Of a DNA stretch of 64,000 nucleotides, positions 26,006 through 35,001 are shown in pieces. The first letter of the stretch is position 1; every line of letters begins with the position of its first letter. The stretch spans positions 1 to 64,000 of the forward strand of contig NZ_JAQPCN010000004.1 in the NCBI RefSeq assembly GCF_028464225.1, in the 5' to 3' direction. This DNA is from Zeaxanthinibacter sp. PT1. GTDB lineage: Bacteria; Bacteroidota; Bacteroidia; Flavobacteriales; Flavobacteriaceae. A model generated the notes under the pieces. The model ran no database searches, was not told the DNA's origin, and was given only the letters and a program-made list of their open reading frames with translations. A program made the position numbers and the translations under genes.

Positions 26006-27694
26006 TCACTTTCGGAAAAATGTACTTTTAAATACCGTGGTATTCCCAACGTTATCTTTTACAGTTACTTCCAATTCACACTCTGTTTTGTCCAGGATCT
26101 TATCGTCAAAATTATAAGTGATAGTACTGGTTTTTGGCTCGTACTCCATCAGTATCCATTCCCCGTTTATCGTCGCCGTATAACTATCTATTCCGCTCAT
26201 GTCGTCAGAGATCAGTAGGCTCAGGTACCTGTAATTAGTAAGCCATTGCTTTGGCTTAAAGTTCTTGGTCCTAACTCTTGGGGGGGTAATGTCTTTAGCC
26301 AGGGTATATGTCCCCAATTGCCGTGTACGTGTTGTAAAGGTGTTGTTGCGTTTATAAGTATTACTGTAATCTGGCCTAAGTTTACTGTCCAGTCGCGCGA
26401 TGAACCATTGCTTTCTTTCCTCCATGGGGATATGAGAGACGTCAAAACTGATGGTGAAATTCCGGTGTGCCGGTACGGTATTCTGGTGAATGCTAACCGT
26501 CTTCTCATCAGAGCTCAGATCCAGGTAAAAGTCGTTGTAAAACGTATTTGCCGGGAAATAGACCCTGGCGATTCCCAGGTCGTAATTATTTGGTTTCTGG
26601 GCGGCCAGGAAATAATCGGTCTTTTTTGGGGACTCCTTTATTTCCAGGGGGAGTCTTTTGCCCTGTACCGGGACTTTTAGTACCGTGGTATTCCCGGCAA
26701 GATCACGGATCTGTAGTATCACCTCGTAATTTTCACCTTCAACTACTTCTATCTTCCCTTCATTTTTAAGGGTGTTATAGATGCTGAGGTTATTGCCGGG
26801 TACCTTGAAGCATCGCTGAACTCTCTGGTAGGTTTTGCCAAAATGTTCATAATCGATCAAGGTGTTGAGGTAGCGGGTCTCGGAAAATGAAAAGGAGTCA
26901 AAATCCAGGTCACTGTAAACCTCCCCGTTCACCAGTTGAGTTACGGCATAGGGGCCATTCTTATTGGCCGCCATATCCTGCCGGTCATAGGTGTTCAGGC
27001 CAAAGCCAATGGTGCCTGCTGCGTTCAGGGTGTCCGCAACATAGGTTCCGTCAGTTTGTCGCCGGATATTCAGCTGTAATTTCGTATTAGCCCTGTTCAC
27101 TTGGGCATCCTCGGATAGTGGGTAGGCATAAGCATCTACCAGGGTAGGGTTGGTGGCATCCCTTATGCTATACCCGAACAACAGGGGATTGATGGGCATC
27201 TCTGATACGCTGTTCCGGATCTCAAAATGTAGGTGTGGTCCGGAAGACCCCCCGGTATTACCACCATAGGCGATGAGCTCCCCCTTGTCTACAGTCAATT
27301 CTCCGTAGTCTGGGAACAATTCTATTTCATAGGTCTGTTTCTCGTACTGCTTCTTCTTGATGTATTCTTCGATTTTAGGAGCGAATTTCTGTAAATGGGC
27401 ATATACAGAAGTATAGCCGTTTGGATGCGCTAAATAGAGCACTTTACCGTATCCCCAGTGACTGATCTTGATCCTGGATACGGTACCGGGACCTATGGCT
27501 TTAACCGATAGCCCTTCCCTGGATTGGGTTTTAATATCCAGCCCGGAATGAAAGTGGTTAGAGCGTAATTCCCCGAAAGTTCCGGCCAGGATAAGGGGAA
27601 TATCTAAAGGCGAATCAAAGGCATCCTGCGGATAAGGAGATTGTCCGTTCAGCAGGTAACCTATTAAAAGGAAGAATGTTATTTTCAGTTTCAT
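26006..27694 (-). CDS. Secreted M23 family metallopeptidase
   Basis: 562 residues with a signal peptide (1-17). The LytM-type active site is complete: H49 and D53 in HSGLD, H98 in YAHL, and H152/H154 in PHLHFE. The catalytic domain takes the first 165 residues. The remainder (about 190-562) is beta-rich, with Ig-like stretches (VVEGENYEVILQIRDLAGNTT and ECELEVTVKDNVGN) that may bind the wall or substrate. It probably cuts peptidoglycan cross-bridges or glycine-rich peptides in the periplasm. A protein of this shape is common in flavobacteria. Confidence 0.9.
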   Translation of the reverse strand: MKLKITFFLLIGYLLNGQSPYPQDAFDSPLDIPLILAGTFGELRSNHFHSGLDIKTQSREGLSVKAIGPGTVSRIKISHWGYGKVLYLAHPNGYTSVYAHLQKFAPKIEEYIKKKQYEKQTYEIELFPDYGELTVDKGELIAYGGNTGGSSGPHLHFEIRNSVSEMPINPLLFGYSIRDATNPTLVDAYAYPLSEDAQVNRANTKLQLNIRRQTDGTYVADTLNAAGTIGFGLNTYDRQDMAANKNGPYAVTQLVNGEVYSDLDFDSFSFSETRYLNTLIDYEHFGKTYQRVQRCFKVPGNNLSIYNTLKNEGKIEVVEGENYEVILQIRDLAGNTTVLKVPVQGKRLPLEIKESPKKTDYFLAAQKPNNYDLGIARVYFPANTFYNDFYLDLSSDEKTVSIHQNTVPAHRNFTISFDVSHIPMEERKQWFIARLDSKLRPDYSNTYKRNNTFTTRTRQLGTYTLAKDITPPRVRTKNFKPKQWLTNYRYLSLLISDDMSGIDSYTATINGEWILMEYEPKTSTITYNFDDKILDKTECELEVTVKDNVGNTTVFKSTFFRK

Positions 27695-27970
27695 AGAATG
27701 GGAATTGCTGCGAAATTAAAGAATCGTGATTGAAATTTGTTCTAAGATCGTGCCATTTTAAGTTTTTTGGAACAGTGTTAGCAGTGAGTATATGAATTAC
27801 GGGGGCTGAGCTGTAATTATAAACTTATTAAGGCGATTTGAGGTTTTGTTTTTGAAAGGAGATGCAGGGCTAGCAGATTGAAGGTCAGGTCCTCAGGATA
27901 TATAGGGAAATGTATGGTATAACAGCCCATAAACAGGCCGGTAAACCCCTAATAATAATTCTTAAAACTA
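27695..27970. other. Intergenic gap between divergent genes
   Basis: Part of a 331-base gap between the M23 peptidase and the cell-division genes. The rest is AT-rich with no convincing frame; the promoter for the plus-strand genes lies at its right edge. No exact TAnnTTTG box was found for the peptidase gene; TAATTTCG at 27711-27718 (minus) is one mismatch away. Confidence 0.4.
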
Positions 27971-28001
27971 TTGCGCATCCGATGCAGGTATGTTAACTTT
28001 G
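27971..28001 (+). promoter_or_regulatory. Promoter of the coiled-coil/zapA operon
   Basis: TTG (27971-27973), a 20-base spacer and TAACTTTG (27994-28001) fit the flavobacterial consensus. The leader would be about 20 bases. Confidence 0.65.
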
Positions 28002-28025
28002 TGTTGAACGCATGGAATTCTGCAA

Positions 28026-28316
28026 ATGAGTGAATTGGTTGAGATCGTTGATTCTCTGGAAAACAAGATCAGCAAACTGCTACATAAAATAGAGTTGCTG
28101 AGCCAAGCCAATAATAGATTGGAAGGAGAATTAAAAGATCTTGCCGCTGAGCGAGATACTATCCAGAACTCAGTCATGGCCTGGGAAGAGAAGTACAAAG
28201 CCCTGAAACTCGCAAATTCTATGCTGGGCAGTGATACAAACAAAACTGAAGCTAAGCTCAAAATAAACTCATTGATCAGGGAACTGGATTATTGTATTGA
28301 ACAGTTGGCTGAGTAA
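28026..28316 (+). CDS. Coiled-coil protein upstream of zapA (ZapB-like in form)
   Basis: 96 residues, almost wholly heptad-like coiled coil (about 5-65), then a short helix-loop end (LKINSLIRELDYCIEQLAE). No signal peptide. It is the first gene of the operon with zapA, 15 bases apart. Its form and position suggest a divisome partner of ZapA, in the way ZapB pairs with ZapA in proteobacteria, but I see no sequence match to ZapB and this is inference. The C-terminal helix with its single Cys is likely the conserved, interacting part. Confidence 0.75.
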   Translation: MSELVEIVDSLENKISKLLHKIELLSQANNRLEGELKDLAAERDTIQNSVMAWEEKYKALKLANSMLGSDTNKTEAKLKINSLIRELDYCIEQLAE

Positions 28317-28331
28317 TGACATCTCGAATAT

Positions 28332-28628
28332 ATGGCAGAGAAGCTTAAAATAAAGCTTTCTATAGCGGACAGAGTATACCCTTTGACCATCGATCCAAAT
28401 CAGGAAGAGGGGTTGCGTAAGGCAGCTAAGAACATTGAGCAACTCGCTAAAAAATTTGAGCAGAATTACGCCGTGAGAGACAAACAGGATGTCCTGGCCA
28501 TGTGTGCCTTGCAGTTTGCCTCGAAAATCGAGCAGCGCGGAATAGAAAATCATGAAGACACTAAGGACGTTACAGAACGACTGAAAGCACTGAATGACCT
28601 TGTGAATTCTCACTTAAGCATAAAATAA
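28332..28628 (+). CDS. zapA: Cell division protein ZapA
   Basis: 98 residues. The N-terminal KLKIKLSIADRVYPLTIDPNQEEGLRKAAKNIEQLAKKF is the ZapA globular domain, and the C-terminal half is the long coiled-coil helix by which ZapA forms dimers and tetramers. It bundles FtsZ filaments at mid-cell. DVLAMCALQFA (about 54-64) is a conserved helix in the flavobacterial family. Next comes the candidate 6S RNA, matching the zapA-ssrS neighbourhood known from Escherichia coli. Confidence 0.9.
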   Translation: MAEKLKIKLSIADRVYPLTIDPNQEEGLRKAAKNIEQLAKKFEQNYAVRDKQDVLAMCALQFASKIEQRGIENHEDTKDVTERLKALNDLVNSHLSIK

Positions 28629-28669
28629 GTTCTTTTACATACGTAAAGTTACTGCCCACATTGGTAATT

Positions 28670-28677
28670 TATTTTTG
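28670..28677 (+). promoter_or_regulatory. Promoter -7 element of the candidate 6S RNA
   Basis: TATTTTTG, with TTA 18 bases upstream. The predicted start lies at the foot of the RNA's closing stem. Confidence 0.5.
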
Positions 28678-28790
28678 ACAAACTCAACACTAATTAGTTT
28701 AAAAAGGGTGAGTTTAGGTTGTAAAAGCAAGCCTTCTAGAAAGGATCCTTGATCAGCCTGTTAGCCCTAAACCTGTTTATCGGAGTTTGT
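28678..28790 (+). ncRNA. ssrS: Candidate 6S RNA
   Basis: A stretch with no frame between zapA and rny folds by eye like 6S RNA. The closing stem is 28678-28685 (acaaactc) with 28783-28790 (gagtttgt), a perfect 8 bp. A large bubble has 26 bases on the 5' side and 10 on the 3' side. A second stem is gtttagg (28712-28718) with cctaaac (28766-28772). The tip hairpin is caag-cctt / aagg-(atc)-cttg around ctaga. A promoter box sits just before it and a terminator about 10 bases after. 6S RNA mimics an open promoter and binds RNA polymerase; it is next to zapA in proteobacteria. The assignment rests on structure and position, with no covariance search. Confidence 0.6.
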
Positions 28791-28799
28791 ACAAAACTT

Positions 28800-28821
28800 C
28801 CCATCAATGTGGGCTTTTTTT
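28800..28821 (+). terminator. Terminator after the candidate 6S RNA
   Basis: Short stem cccat / gtggg (one G-U) with loop caat, followed by ctttttttt. It would end the RNA and separate it from rny. Confidence 0.65.
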
Positions 28822-28919
28822 GTTTAGCGCTCAAAGGTTCACTGCCATTTAAAATGCCGGAGGCAAGCGGTACAATAGTATTCCCTTCAGAGATGTGGGG
28901 GCAAACAAAACAAACTAAA

Positions 28920-30488
28920 ATGGATATTACTACAATTATTATCGGAGTGCTGGCAGGGTTGATCCTCGGGTTTCTCTTGGCTAAGTTGATAGAGAAAGGC
29001 AAGGCTTCCAAGACCATAGCCAATGCAAAAAAAGAGGCTGCGGAAATTCTTAAAGATGCTTCCAAACAAGGGGAAAACGTTAAGAAGGATAAGATCTTCC
29101 AGGCAAAAGAAAAATTCCTCGAGCTAAAAGCGGAACATGAGAAAGTGATCATATCTAAGGATAAGAAGATTGCCGAGGCCGAGAAACGCACTCGTGATAA
29201 GGAGTCCCAGATCAGTAACGAACTGGCAAAAAGCAAGAAACTAAACGATCAGCTGGAACAAAAGATCAAAGAAGTTGATCACCGTTCCGAATTTATTGAA
29301 AAGAAACAATCAGAGCTCGATAAACTACACAAGAGCCAGGTACAGCAGCTAGAGGTCATCTCCGGCCTTTCAGCCGAAGAAGCTAAAAGCCAGCTACTGG
29401 AATCCCTGAAAGAAACAGCGAAGACCGACGCTATGGCTTTTATGCAATCCACAATGGAGGAGGCTAAATTAACGGCGCAGCAAGAAGCAAAGAAAATCAT
29501 TATTAATACGATCCAGAGGATAGGTGCGGAAGAGGCCGTTGAAAATTGTGTCTCTGTCTTTAACCTGGAATCGGATGACGTTAAAGGTAGGATCATCGGC
29601 CGGGAAGGCCGAAACATCCGCGCCCTGGAAGCAGCTACTGGTGTAGAGATCATCGTTGATGACACCCCGGAGGCTATTATTCTCTCTTGTTTTGACTCCG
29701 TCAGGCGAGAGGTGGCCAGGCTTTCCCTACACAAACTCGTTACGGATGGAAGGATTCACCCGGCCAGGATTGAAGAAGTGGTACAGAAGACTGAAAAGCA
29801 GATAGAGCAGGAGATTGCTGAGGTGGGGAAACGAACCGTAATAGACCTTGGGATCCATGGTCTTCACCCGGAACTGATCAAAGCCGTAGGTCGCATGAAA
29901 TACCGCTCTTCATACGGGCAGAACCTATTACAGCATTCGCGAGAGGTAGCAAAACTTTGTGGTATAATGGCGGCCGAATTAGGCCTGAACCCTAAAATGG
30001 CTAAAAGAGCAGGACTGTTACACGATATCGGGAAAGTTCCGAACTCCGAAGCCGAAGTAGAAATCCCGCACGCTATCCTGGGCATGCAATGGGCCGAAAA
30101 ATATGGTGAAAAACCGGATGTGTGTAATGCCATAGGTGCTCACCACGATGAGATTGAAATGAAAACATTGATTTCACCTATCGTTCAGGTCTGTGATGCG
30201 ATCAGCGGTGCAAGACCGGGCGCGAGGAGACAAGTACTGGATTCCTATATCCAAAGATTAAAAGATCTAGAAGATATTGCCTTTGGTTTCGGAGGTGTAC
30301 AAAAAGCTTATGCTATCCAGGCAGGGAGAGAGTTAAGAGTGATCGTAGAAAGTGAAAAGGTGAGCGACGAGAAAGCTTCTCAGCTCTCGTTTGAAATCTC
30401 TCAAAAGATTCAGACCGATATGACCTACCCGGGGCAGGTTAAGGTGACAGTTATCCGTGAAACGCGGGCAGTGAATGTTGCCAAATAA
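28920..30488 (+). CDS. rny: Ribonuclease Y
   Basis: 522 residues from the ATG at 28920. A longer in-frame start at 28749 would run through the RNA and terminator before it and is rejected. Residues 4-22 form the membrane anchor, followed by a long coiled coil (about 25-180). A KH RNA-binding domain follows (about 205-275, with [20 protein letters not shown]) and then an HD domain with [10 protein letters not shown] and LLHDIGKV (about 335-375). It starts mRNA decay with endonucleolytic cuts at the membrane. Length is exactly typical. Confidence 0.95.
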   Translation: MDITTIIIGVLAGLILGFLLAKLIEKGKASKTIANAKKEAAEILKDASKQGENVKKDKIFQAKEKFLELKAEHEKVIISKDKKIAEAEKRTRDKESQISNELAKSKKLNDQLEQKIKEVDHRSEFIEKKQSELDKLHKSQVQQLEVISGLSAEEAKSQLLESLKETAKTDAMAFMQSTMEEAKLTAQQEAKKIIINTIQRIGAEEAVENCVSVFNLESDDVKGRIIGREGRNIRALEAATGVEIIVDDTPEAIILSCFDSVRREVARLSLHKLVTDGRIHPARIEEVVQKTEKQIEQEIAEVGKRTVIDLGIHGLHPELIKAVGRMKYRSSYGQNLLQHSREVAKLCGIMAAELGLNPKMAKRAGLLHDIGKVPNSEAEVEIPHAILGMQWAEKYGEKPDVCNAIGAHHDEIEMKTLISPIVQVCDAISGARPGARRQVLDSYIQRLKDLEDIAFGFGGVQKAYAIQAGRELRVIVESEKVSDEKASQLSFEISQKIQTDMTYPGQVKVTVIRETRAVNVAK

Positions 30489-30509
30489 GATTGAGCACTA
30501 ATTTAATGT

Positions 30510-30538
30510 AAAAGCGAGCTGTTCAGCTCGCTTTTTTT
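30510..30538 (+). terminator. rny terminator
   Basis: Stem aaaagcgagct / agctcgctttttt with loop gttc, about 22 bases after the rny stop. Confidence 0.88.
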
Positions 30539-30554
30539 ATTCTGGCAAATGCAA

Positions 30555-31826
30555 TCAGTGACATTCAAAACACGGAAGCAATTTTGTACCTGCCCGGCTA
30601 TCCTCTGAACCTTTCAGAGGTTCGGTTATAGGCCCCATTTCCTGTATGGCCTCGTAAAAGGATTGGGCTAATTCCTGTAGATGATCCCGCCTGGAGATCA
30701 CTTTCTCAGTGATCTCCTCCTCGTTGAGACGGCGTATATTTTCCGGCCAGCGGGCAAAGCATTCCCGGATGGCTTCATCGGTAAGCTTATTTTGCAAATA
30801 CCTGGCCTCTTGCAGGAAGACTTCCCGCGGAATTTTGAGGAGGAAAAATCGATCGAACTCCATAACAAGCCCGGGCATATGATCAACTTCTTTGTCATGA
30901 GGTTGCACCTTAGGCAGGAAGTGACGATTAGAGATGAGCGTTGGTACTATCCCTCCTAAGTGAAAGAATGCGTTATCCCTGTCCCCGGGCAGGGGAGTGG
31001 CGAAATATCCTTCAGGAGTATCCTGTACCACCCAACCCCATTGTTTGGCATGCCGGTCCCAGTCCCCGATGAGGAGGTCAAATAAACGTGCCCTTACCAG
31101 GATAGGCTTGTTGATCTCTACCGGTCTTGCCGATTCTACCTTGAGTTCCTGAAGATCCTCGGTATCCAGGATTTCTACTACATCTTCCAGTGAAGTCCAA
31201 TTGGTTAGGCCCTCCGTTTCGTACTCCAGCAAGAAAAGCCGGTTCCCGTATTTTTTATTCAACGATCCCAACAAGGGCTGATTTGGCACAAAATAGACCT
31301 TTGGATGGGTGTGTAAAAGCCCGACTTTCTCAGCCAGTGCTGCAACGACGATGGCGGCATAAGGATGCTGCGCACTTACCCCGTCTATGATGATGTTTTT
31401 CAGTCCCAGTTTCTCAGCAATATCCGGGACCAGGGGCTCCGGGTTCTTGGTGATACTTCTCAGGGAATACCTTACCCCGGCCGGAGATTCAATTTCTAAT
31501 GAGTGCGTCTGCTTACCTCCACCTTCTTCGATGATCTTCATGCCCCCCATAAGGGTATCCAGGTATACTATAGGTACGGTAACCGGGCTGGCCCAGGCTT
31601 CACGATACTGCCTGCCCTGCATTAATTTTTTAAGACCATTGGCCTTATAGAGGTCTGTGGCCATCAGTGTGACCGAATCGTATTTCCTGAAGTTGATATT
31701 TTCTGACGGGTCGGGATCCAGGATAACACTCCTGGCTTGCACCTCAGAGGTGCTGTGAAGTGAGAGATATAATAAGCCTATAAATAAAAGAATGACGATC
31801 AGAAGTATCGCAATAATTTTTTTCAT
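30555..31826 (-). CDS. Membrane-anchored kinase-like protein with C-terminal CXXCH
   Basis: 423 residues. An N-terminal hydrophobic segment (3-23) anchors it or acts as an uncleaved signal. The rest resembles a domain found in larger Bacteroidota outer-membrane phosphoesterase proteins. A glycine-rich EGGGKQT loop (101-107) is followed by YSLRSITK, then GDWDRH (254-259), then GDRDNAF (281-287). The order fits an atypical HipA/FAM20-like kinase core, in which the Asp of DRH is catalytic and the Asp of DRDN binds metal. The final six residues are PCFECH, a CXXCH motif like that for covalent heme. Function is unknown; the kinase reading is inference. Confidence 0.6.
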   Translation of the reverse strand: MKKIIAILLIVILLFIGLLYLSLHSTSEVQARSVILDPDPSENINFRKYDSVTLMATDLYKANGLKKLMQGRQYREAWASPVTVPIVYLDTLMGGMKIIEEGGGKQTHSLEIESPAGVRYSLRSITKNPEPLVPDIAEKLGLKNIIIDGVSAQHPYAAIVVAALAEKVGLLHTHPKVYFVPNQPLLGSLNKKYGNRLFLLEYETEGLTNWTSLEDVVEILDTEDLQELKVESARPVEINKPILVRARLFDLLIGDWDRHAKQWGWVVQDTPEGYFATPLPGDRDNAFFHLGGIVPTLISNRHFLPKVQPHDKEVDHMPGLVMEFDRFFLLKIPREVFLQEARYLQNKLTDEAIRECFARWPENIRRLNEEEITEKVISRRDHLQELAQSFYEAIQEMGPITEPLKGSEDSRAGTKLLPCFECH

Positions 31827-31950
31827 GCCCCCGGTATATTTTGTACCATACTACTGTAAATACTCTAGAAATACGGGTGTTATCCCAAATTGTTTTGGTC
31901 TTGATAGTTAATCCGTGAGTATTATGCTTTCTTACTTAAGGATCACTGAA

Positions 31951-33396
31951 CTAATCATTCCTTGGCGGAACCGGTGGTGGGCCGTCGGGCAACATGGCCT
32001 TCCAGGTCTCATCGCCTTTTCTCCTGATAAATTCTTCACGGATCTCTTTTCTGATCGTATCGTTTTCAAAAAGGTCTACCATAGTCAGTCCTAAAGTTTT
32101 TGCGGCAAAGAGCATACCTTTGTGACCGATACTCATGCCCCCGCAGGCAACGACAACCCAGGAATGCCAGGGAGATTTATAGGGTGCTGTGGTGGCCAAC
32201 AGGGATATCTCCGGAACAATGTAACTGACATCTCCTACATCTGTTGAACCTCCTCCCTGTAATGCTTTATGGGGTTCAAGATCCTGGATTTCTCCGTCCA
32301 AGCCTTGTGGTTCAATTCCATAGGACTTCATGATAGCGTCCGCAAATGCCTGTTCATCGGCCGTATAAGTGATAGGACCTACCAATTCCATATTTTCCTG
32401 TAATACTTTGGCTCCCCTTTCATTCACCAATATCTCGTAAAGGCCATTGTTGAGGCTAACTTCTTGTTGTACCCCGGCCATCAGTGCCGCTCCTTTGGCA
32501 ATCTCCTTCATCCGTTCCGACACTTCTGCAACCCCACTTCTTTTAGAATCCCTGATCCAGATCCATACGGCTGCTTCTTCCGGGATTACGTTGGGCACGT
32601 CTCCGGCTTTAGTATATACGTAATGCATGCGTACAGTAGGCTTTACGTGTTCCCTGAGCGCATTGATTCCTGTTGTAAAAAATTCTGCAGCGTCTAGGGC
32701 ACTTCTCCCATTCCAGGGATCTGCAGCGGCATGGGCACTTTTACCTTTAAAGGTGACCGTATAATCAGTTACGGCCTGTGAGCTTTGTGTCCCTGCTTTA
32801 TTCTGGTAATCGGGGTGCCAGTCCAGGCAGACATCGAGATCGTCAAAGAGCCCTGCCCTGGCCATATAAACTTTACCCGCCAGGTCTTCCTCCGCCGGGG
32901 TTCCATAAAACCGGATAGTGCCTTGTAATTCCCCCTTTGCTATCAGTTCCTTGATGGCAATTGCAGCTCCAAGGCTACCAGGGCCAAACATATTATGGCC
33001 ACAGCCATGACCTGCGGCACCCGGTTTTAGCGGAGCTTTTTCTGGTGATGCCTGCTGGGATAAACCGGGTAAGGCATCATACTCGCCCATGATCCCTATA
33101 ACCGGGGTTCCACTACCGTAAGAAGCGATAAATGCAGTAGGTATTTCCGCTACACCTCTTTGTACCTTAAAGCCATTTTTTTCGGCATAATCGGCCAGGA
33201 TCTCTGCGGAGCGGTATTCTTTCATTGCCGTTTCAGCATAATTCCAGATAGAATCACTCATCCGGATCAAGGATTGTTGGTGGTATTCAACGGATTTCAG
33301 AATGGCCTGCTTCTTGGGTGAAATGTTTCCCTGGGACATAACAGCAGTGGTGCAAAGACAGAAAAAGACGATGATTTTTGGTATAGGTAAGTTCAT
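31951..33396 (-). CDS. Secreted M20D family amidohydrolase (AbgB-like)
   Basis: 481 residues with a signal peptide (1-21). GIMGEYDALPG (about 99-109) and GHGCGHNMFG (about 129-138) are M20 metal-site motifs, followed by GTPAEEDLAGK with the catalytic Glu pair and DWHPDY. The insert domain (about 205-320) is the dimerisation lid. The family cleaves aminoacylated aromatic or p-aminobenzoyl-glutamate amides. Export is unusual for AbgB and suggests use of an external substrate. It follows the kinase-histidine-protein operon by 73 bases. Confidence 0.85.
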   Translation of the reverse strand: MNLPIPKIIVFFCLCTTAVMSQGNISPKKQAILKSVEYHQQSLIRMSDSIWNYAETAMKEYRSAEILADYAEKNGFKVQRGVAEIPTAFIASYGSGTPVIGIMGEYDALPGLSQQASPEKAPLKPGAAGHGCGHNMFGPGSLGAAIAIKELIAKGELQGTIRFYGTPAEEDLAGKVYMARAGLFDDLDVCLDWHPDYQNKAGTQSSQAVTDYTVTFKGKSAHAAADPWNGRSALDAAEFFTTGINALREHVKPTVRMHYVYTKAGDVPNVIPEEAAVWIWIRDSKRSGVAEVSERMKEIAKGAALMAGVQQEVSLNNGLYEILVNERGAKVLQENMELVGPITYTADEQAFADAIMKSYGIEPQGLDGEIQDLEPHKALQGGGSTDVGDVSYIVPEISLLATTAPYKSPWHSWVVVACGGMSIGHKGMLFAAKTLGLTMVDLFENDTIRKEIREEFIRRKGDETWKAMLPDGPPPVPPRND

Positions 33397-33469
33397 AGGA
33401 ATAGAATTGTCCTATCAATGTTACGAATTTTTTGCCACTGAAACGCAAAGGAGTAATGCGGGGGGCAGG

Positions 33470-34756
33470 CTAATTTGTGGGGAACCAAATGCTGAAGGTA
33501 GCACCTTCACCTAGTTTTCCATCTGCATGGACCAATCCATTATGGTTTTCCACGATTTTCTTAACAATAGCCAGGCCAATACCAGTGCCTTCATACTCGT
33601 CCCTGCTGTGAAGTCGCTGAAATAATTCGAATAGCTTATCGCTGTATTTCTGTGAAAAACCGACCCCGTTATCAGAAATGCGAAGGTTGCAATAGTAATC
33701 TTTCTTAGGGAGTTTTCTTAAACCATCCGGTCGCTGAGAATGTATCTCACTCTGAATCCGGATATGGGGTGTTCTTCCGGGAACCGTGAACTTTAAGGAA
33801 TTGCTGACGAGGTTCAGTATTAACTGCTTGAATTGGAATGGAATTACTTCGGCTTCGCAGAGCTCACCAACTTCGATCACTGCCCCCGCTCTCTCGATCT
33901 TCATGTGCAGATCGTTCAGCACCTCGTTGACAATGTCGTTCATGTCTGTCTTCTCGTAAACCTTGTTTTCATTAGAAGCCCGGGAATAATCCAGAAGGTC
34001 TTCAATTAAGTTCTGCATCCTTGTAGCGGCCTGCGTAATCCGTTGAAAGTAATCTTCACCCCGGCTACTCAGGTTAGATGTTTCTTTATCTTCTATTCGA
34101 GATATGAAGGTCTGAATCTTTCTAAGGGGTTCTTGTAGGTCATGGGAGGCAATATATACAAAGGAAGCCAGTTCCTTGTTGGTCGTGCTGAGTTCCTTGT
34201 TTTTTAATTTCAGGTTCTGTTGGTACTGCAGGATTAGTTTTTCCTTATTTTTAAAATCGGTGAGATCGGTCATGATAATCCCTATGGTCGATAATTTAGG
34301 TTGCAGTGATGTCATGGAAACCAGCGCTGGTCTTCGCTCTTGGCCGACTCGTAAAAACACTTCACCCTTGGCCTGTCCCCTAAGTGCTTTTTTAAACATA
34401 TGCCTGAACTTTTCACGTGAATCAGGATGTATAAAATCGAACAGTGAATTACCTACGATCTTATCTCTACTCAGGTTAAATACTTTTAACAGGTGAGGGT
34501 TAGCAAAAGAAATAATTCCGTCTTCAGTAACATTTAAAGCACCTTCTCCTATCTCTTCTACGAGTACACGGAAGGCGTGATCCCCGGATTGCAGGGTGAA
34601 AATCTCGGACTCTTCATTGGTTTTATTATTAATCGCAAAAGCATCGACTTCTCCAGATTTGATCGCATTTACCAATTGGTTAGACTCCTCCAACCGAATT
34701 TCTAATTCCTGGATGCGTTCTATCAATCGATCTCTTGAGGTATTTTTTTTCGTCAT
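33470..34756 (-). CDS. Soluble PAS sensor histidine kinase of the Kai operon
   Basis: 428 residues and no membrane segment. A short coiled coil (about 8-33) and the phrase SGEVDAFAIN lead into a PAS domain (about 60-165, VTEDGIISFANPHLLKVFN), a second short coiled coil and HisKA with IASHDLQEPLRK (His205). HATPase_c follows (about 270-425) with LILNLVSNSLKF, DNGVGFS and GTGIGLAIVKKI. I have seen the N-terminal phrase around SGEVDA in kinases encoded beside KaiC homologues, so it is a likely output or input kinase of this KaiBC set. Its ATG overlaps the stop of the 82-residue frame as ATGA. No response regulator is adjacent. Confidence 0.88.
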   Translation of the reverse strand: MTKKNTSRDRLIERIQELEIRLEESNQLVNAIKSGEVDAFAINNKTNEESEIFTLQSGDHAFRVLVEEIGEGALNVTEDGIISFANPHLLKVFNLSRDKIVGNSLFDFIHPDSREKFRHMFKKALRGQAKGEVFLRVGQERRPALVSMTSLQPKLSTIGIIMTDLTDFKNKEKLILQYQQNLKLKNKELSTTNKELASFVYIASHDLQEPLRKIQTFISRIEDKETSNLSSRGEDYFQRITQAATRMQNLIEDLLDYSRASNENKVYEKTDMNDIVNEVLNDLHMKIERAGAVIEVGELCEAEVIPFQFKQLILNLVSNSLKFTVPGRTPHIRIQSEIHSQRPDGLRKLPKKDYYCNLRISDNGVGFSQKYSDKLFELFQRLHSRDEYEGTGIGLAIVKKIVENHNGLVHADGKLGEGATFSIWFPTN

Positions 34757-35001
34757 TTAATATAGAATGAAGAAATTTTTAAAATTACAACTGCACTTGG
34801 TCTTGGAGTATTCGGTCTGAACTGCTGCCGGAGGGGAAAGAGGAAATCGTATAAAAAGGAAAGTAAGTCGTTTTTAATCGAGGGTACTTGTGGTGAAGTG
34901 AAATTAACCAGGGTAAAGCAACCCCCTTCCGGTGAAATACCGGCACAAAATTGGTGGGCTAAGGCCCGATAAAATCCTTTTATTTTACTCAGTAAGCTCA
35001 T
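34753..35001 (-). CDS. Unrecognised 82-residue protein between KaiB and the kinase
   Basis: The frame overlaps the KaiB stop at one end and the kinase start at the other, both as ATGA, which is the main support for it being real. The sequence is not like KaiB and I recognise no family. It is basic at the start ([17 protein letters not shown]), has two Cys (about residues 19 and 28) and a hydrophobic-aromatic middle ([12 protein letters not shown]), with no convincing signal peptide. It could be a small adaptor of the Kai set, or a spacer frame kept open to couple translation from kaiB to the kinase. Confidence 0.5.
   Translation of the reverse strand: MSLLSKIKGFYRALAHQFCAGISPEGGCFTLVNFTSPQVPSIKNDLLSFLYDFLFPLRQQFRPNTPRPSAVVILKISSFYIK

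Noticed and set aside
28749-28919. N-terminal extension of RNase Y by 57 residues
   Set aside because: It would translate through the terminator and RNA region before rny, and the family starts with the short membrane anchor found from 28920.
34753-35001. Second, degenerate KaiB
   Set aside because: No KaiB motif such as NPQLAE or PTLVR can be aligned to it in any frame I tried by eye.
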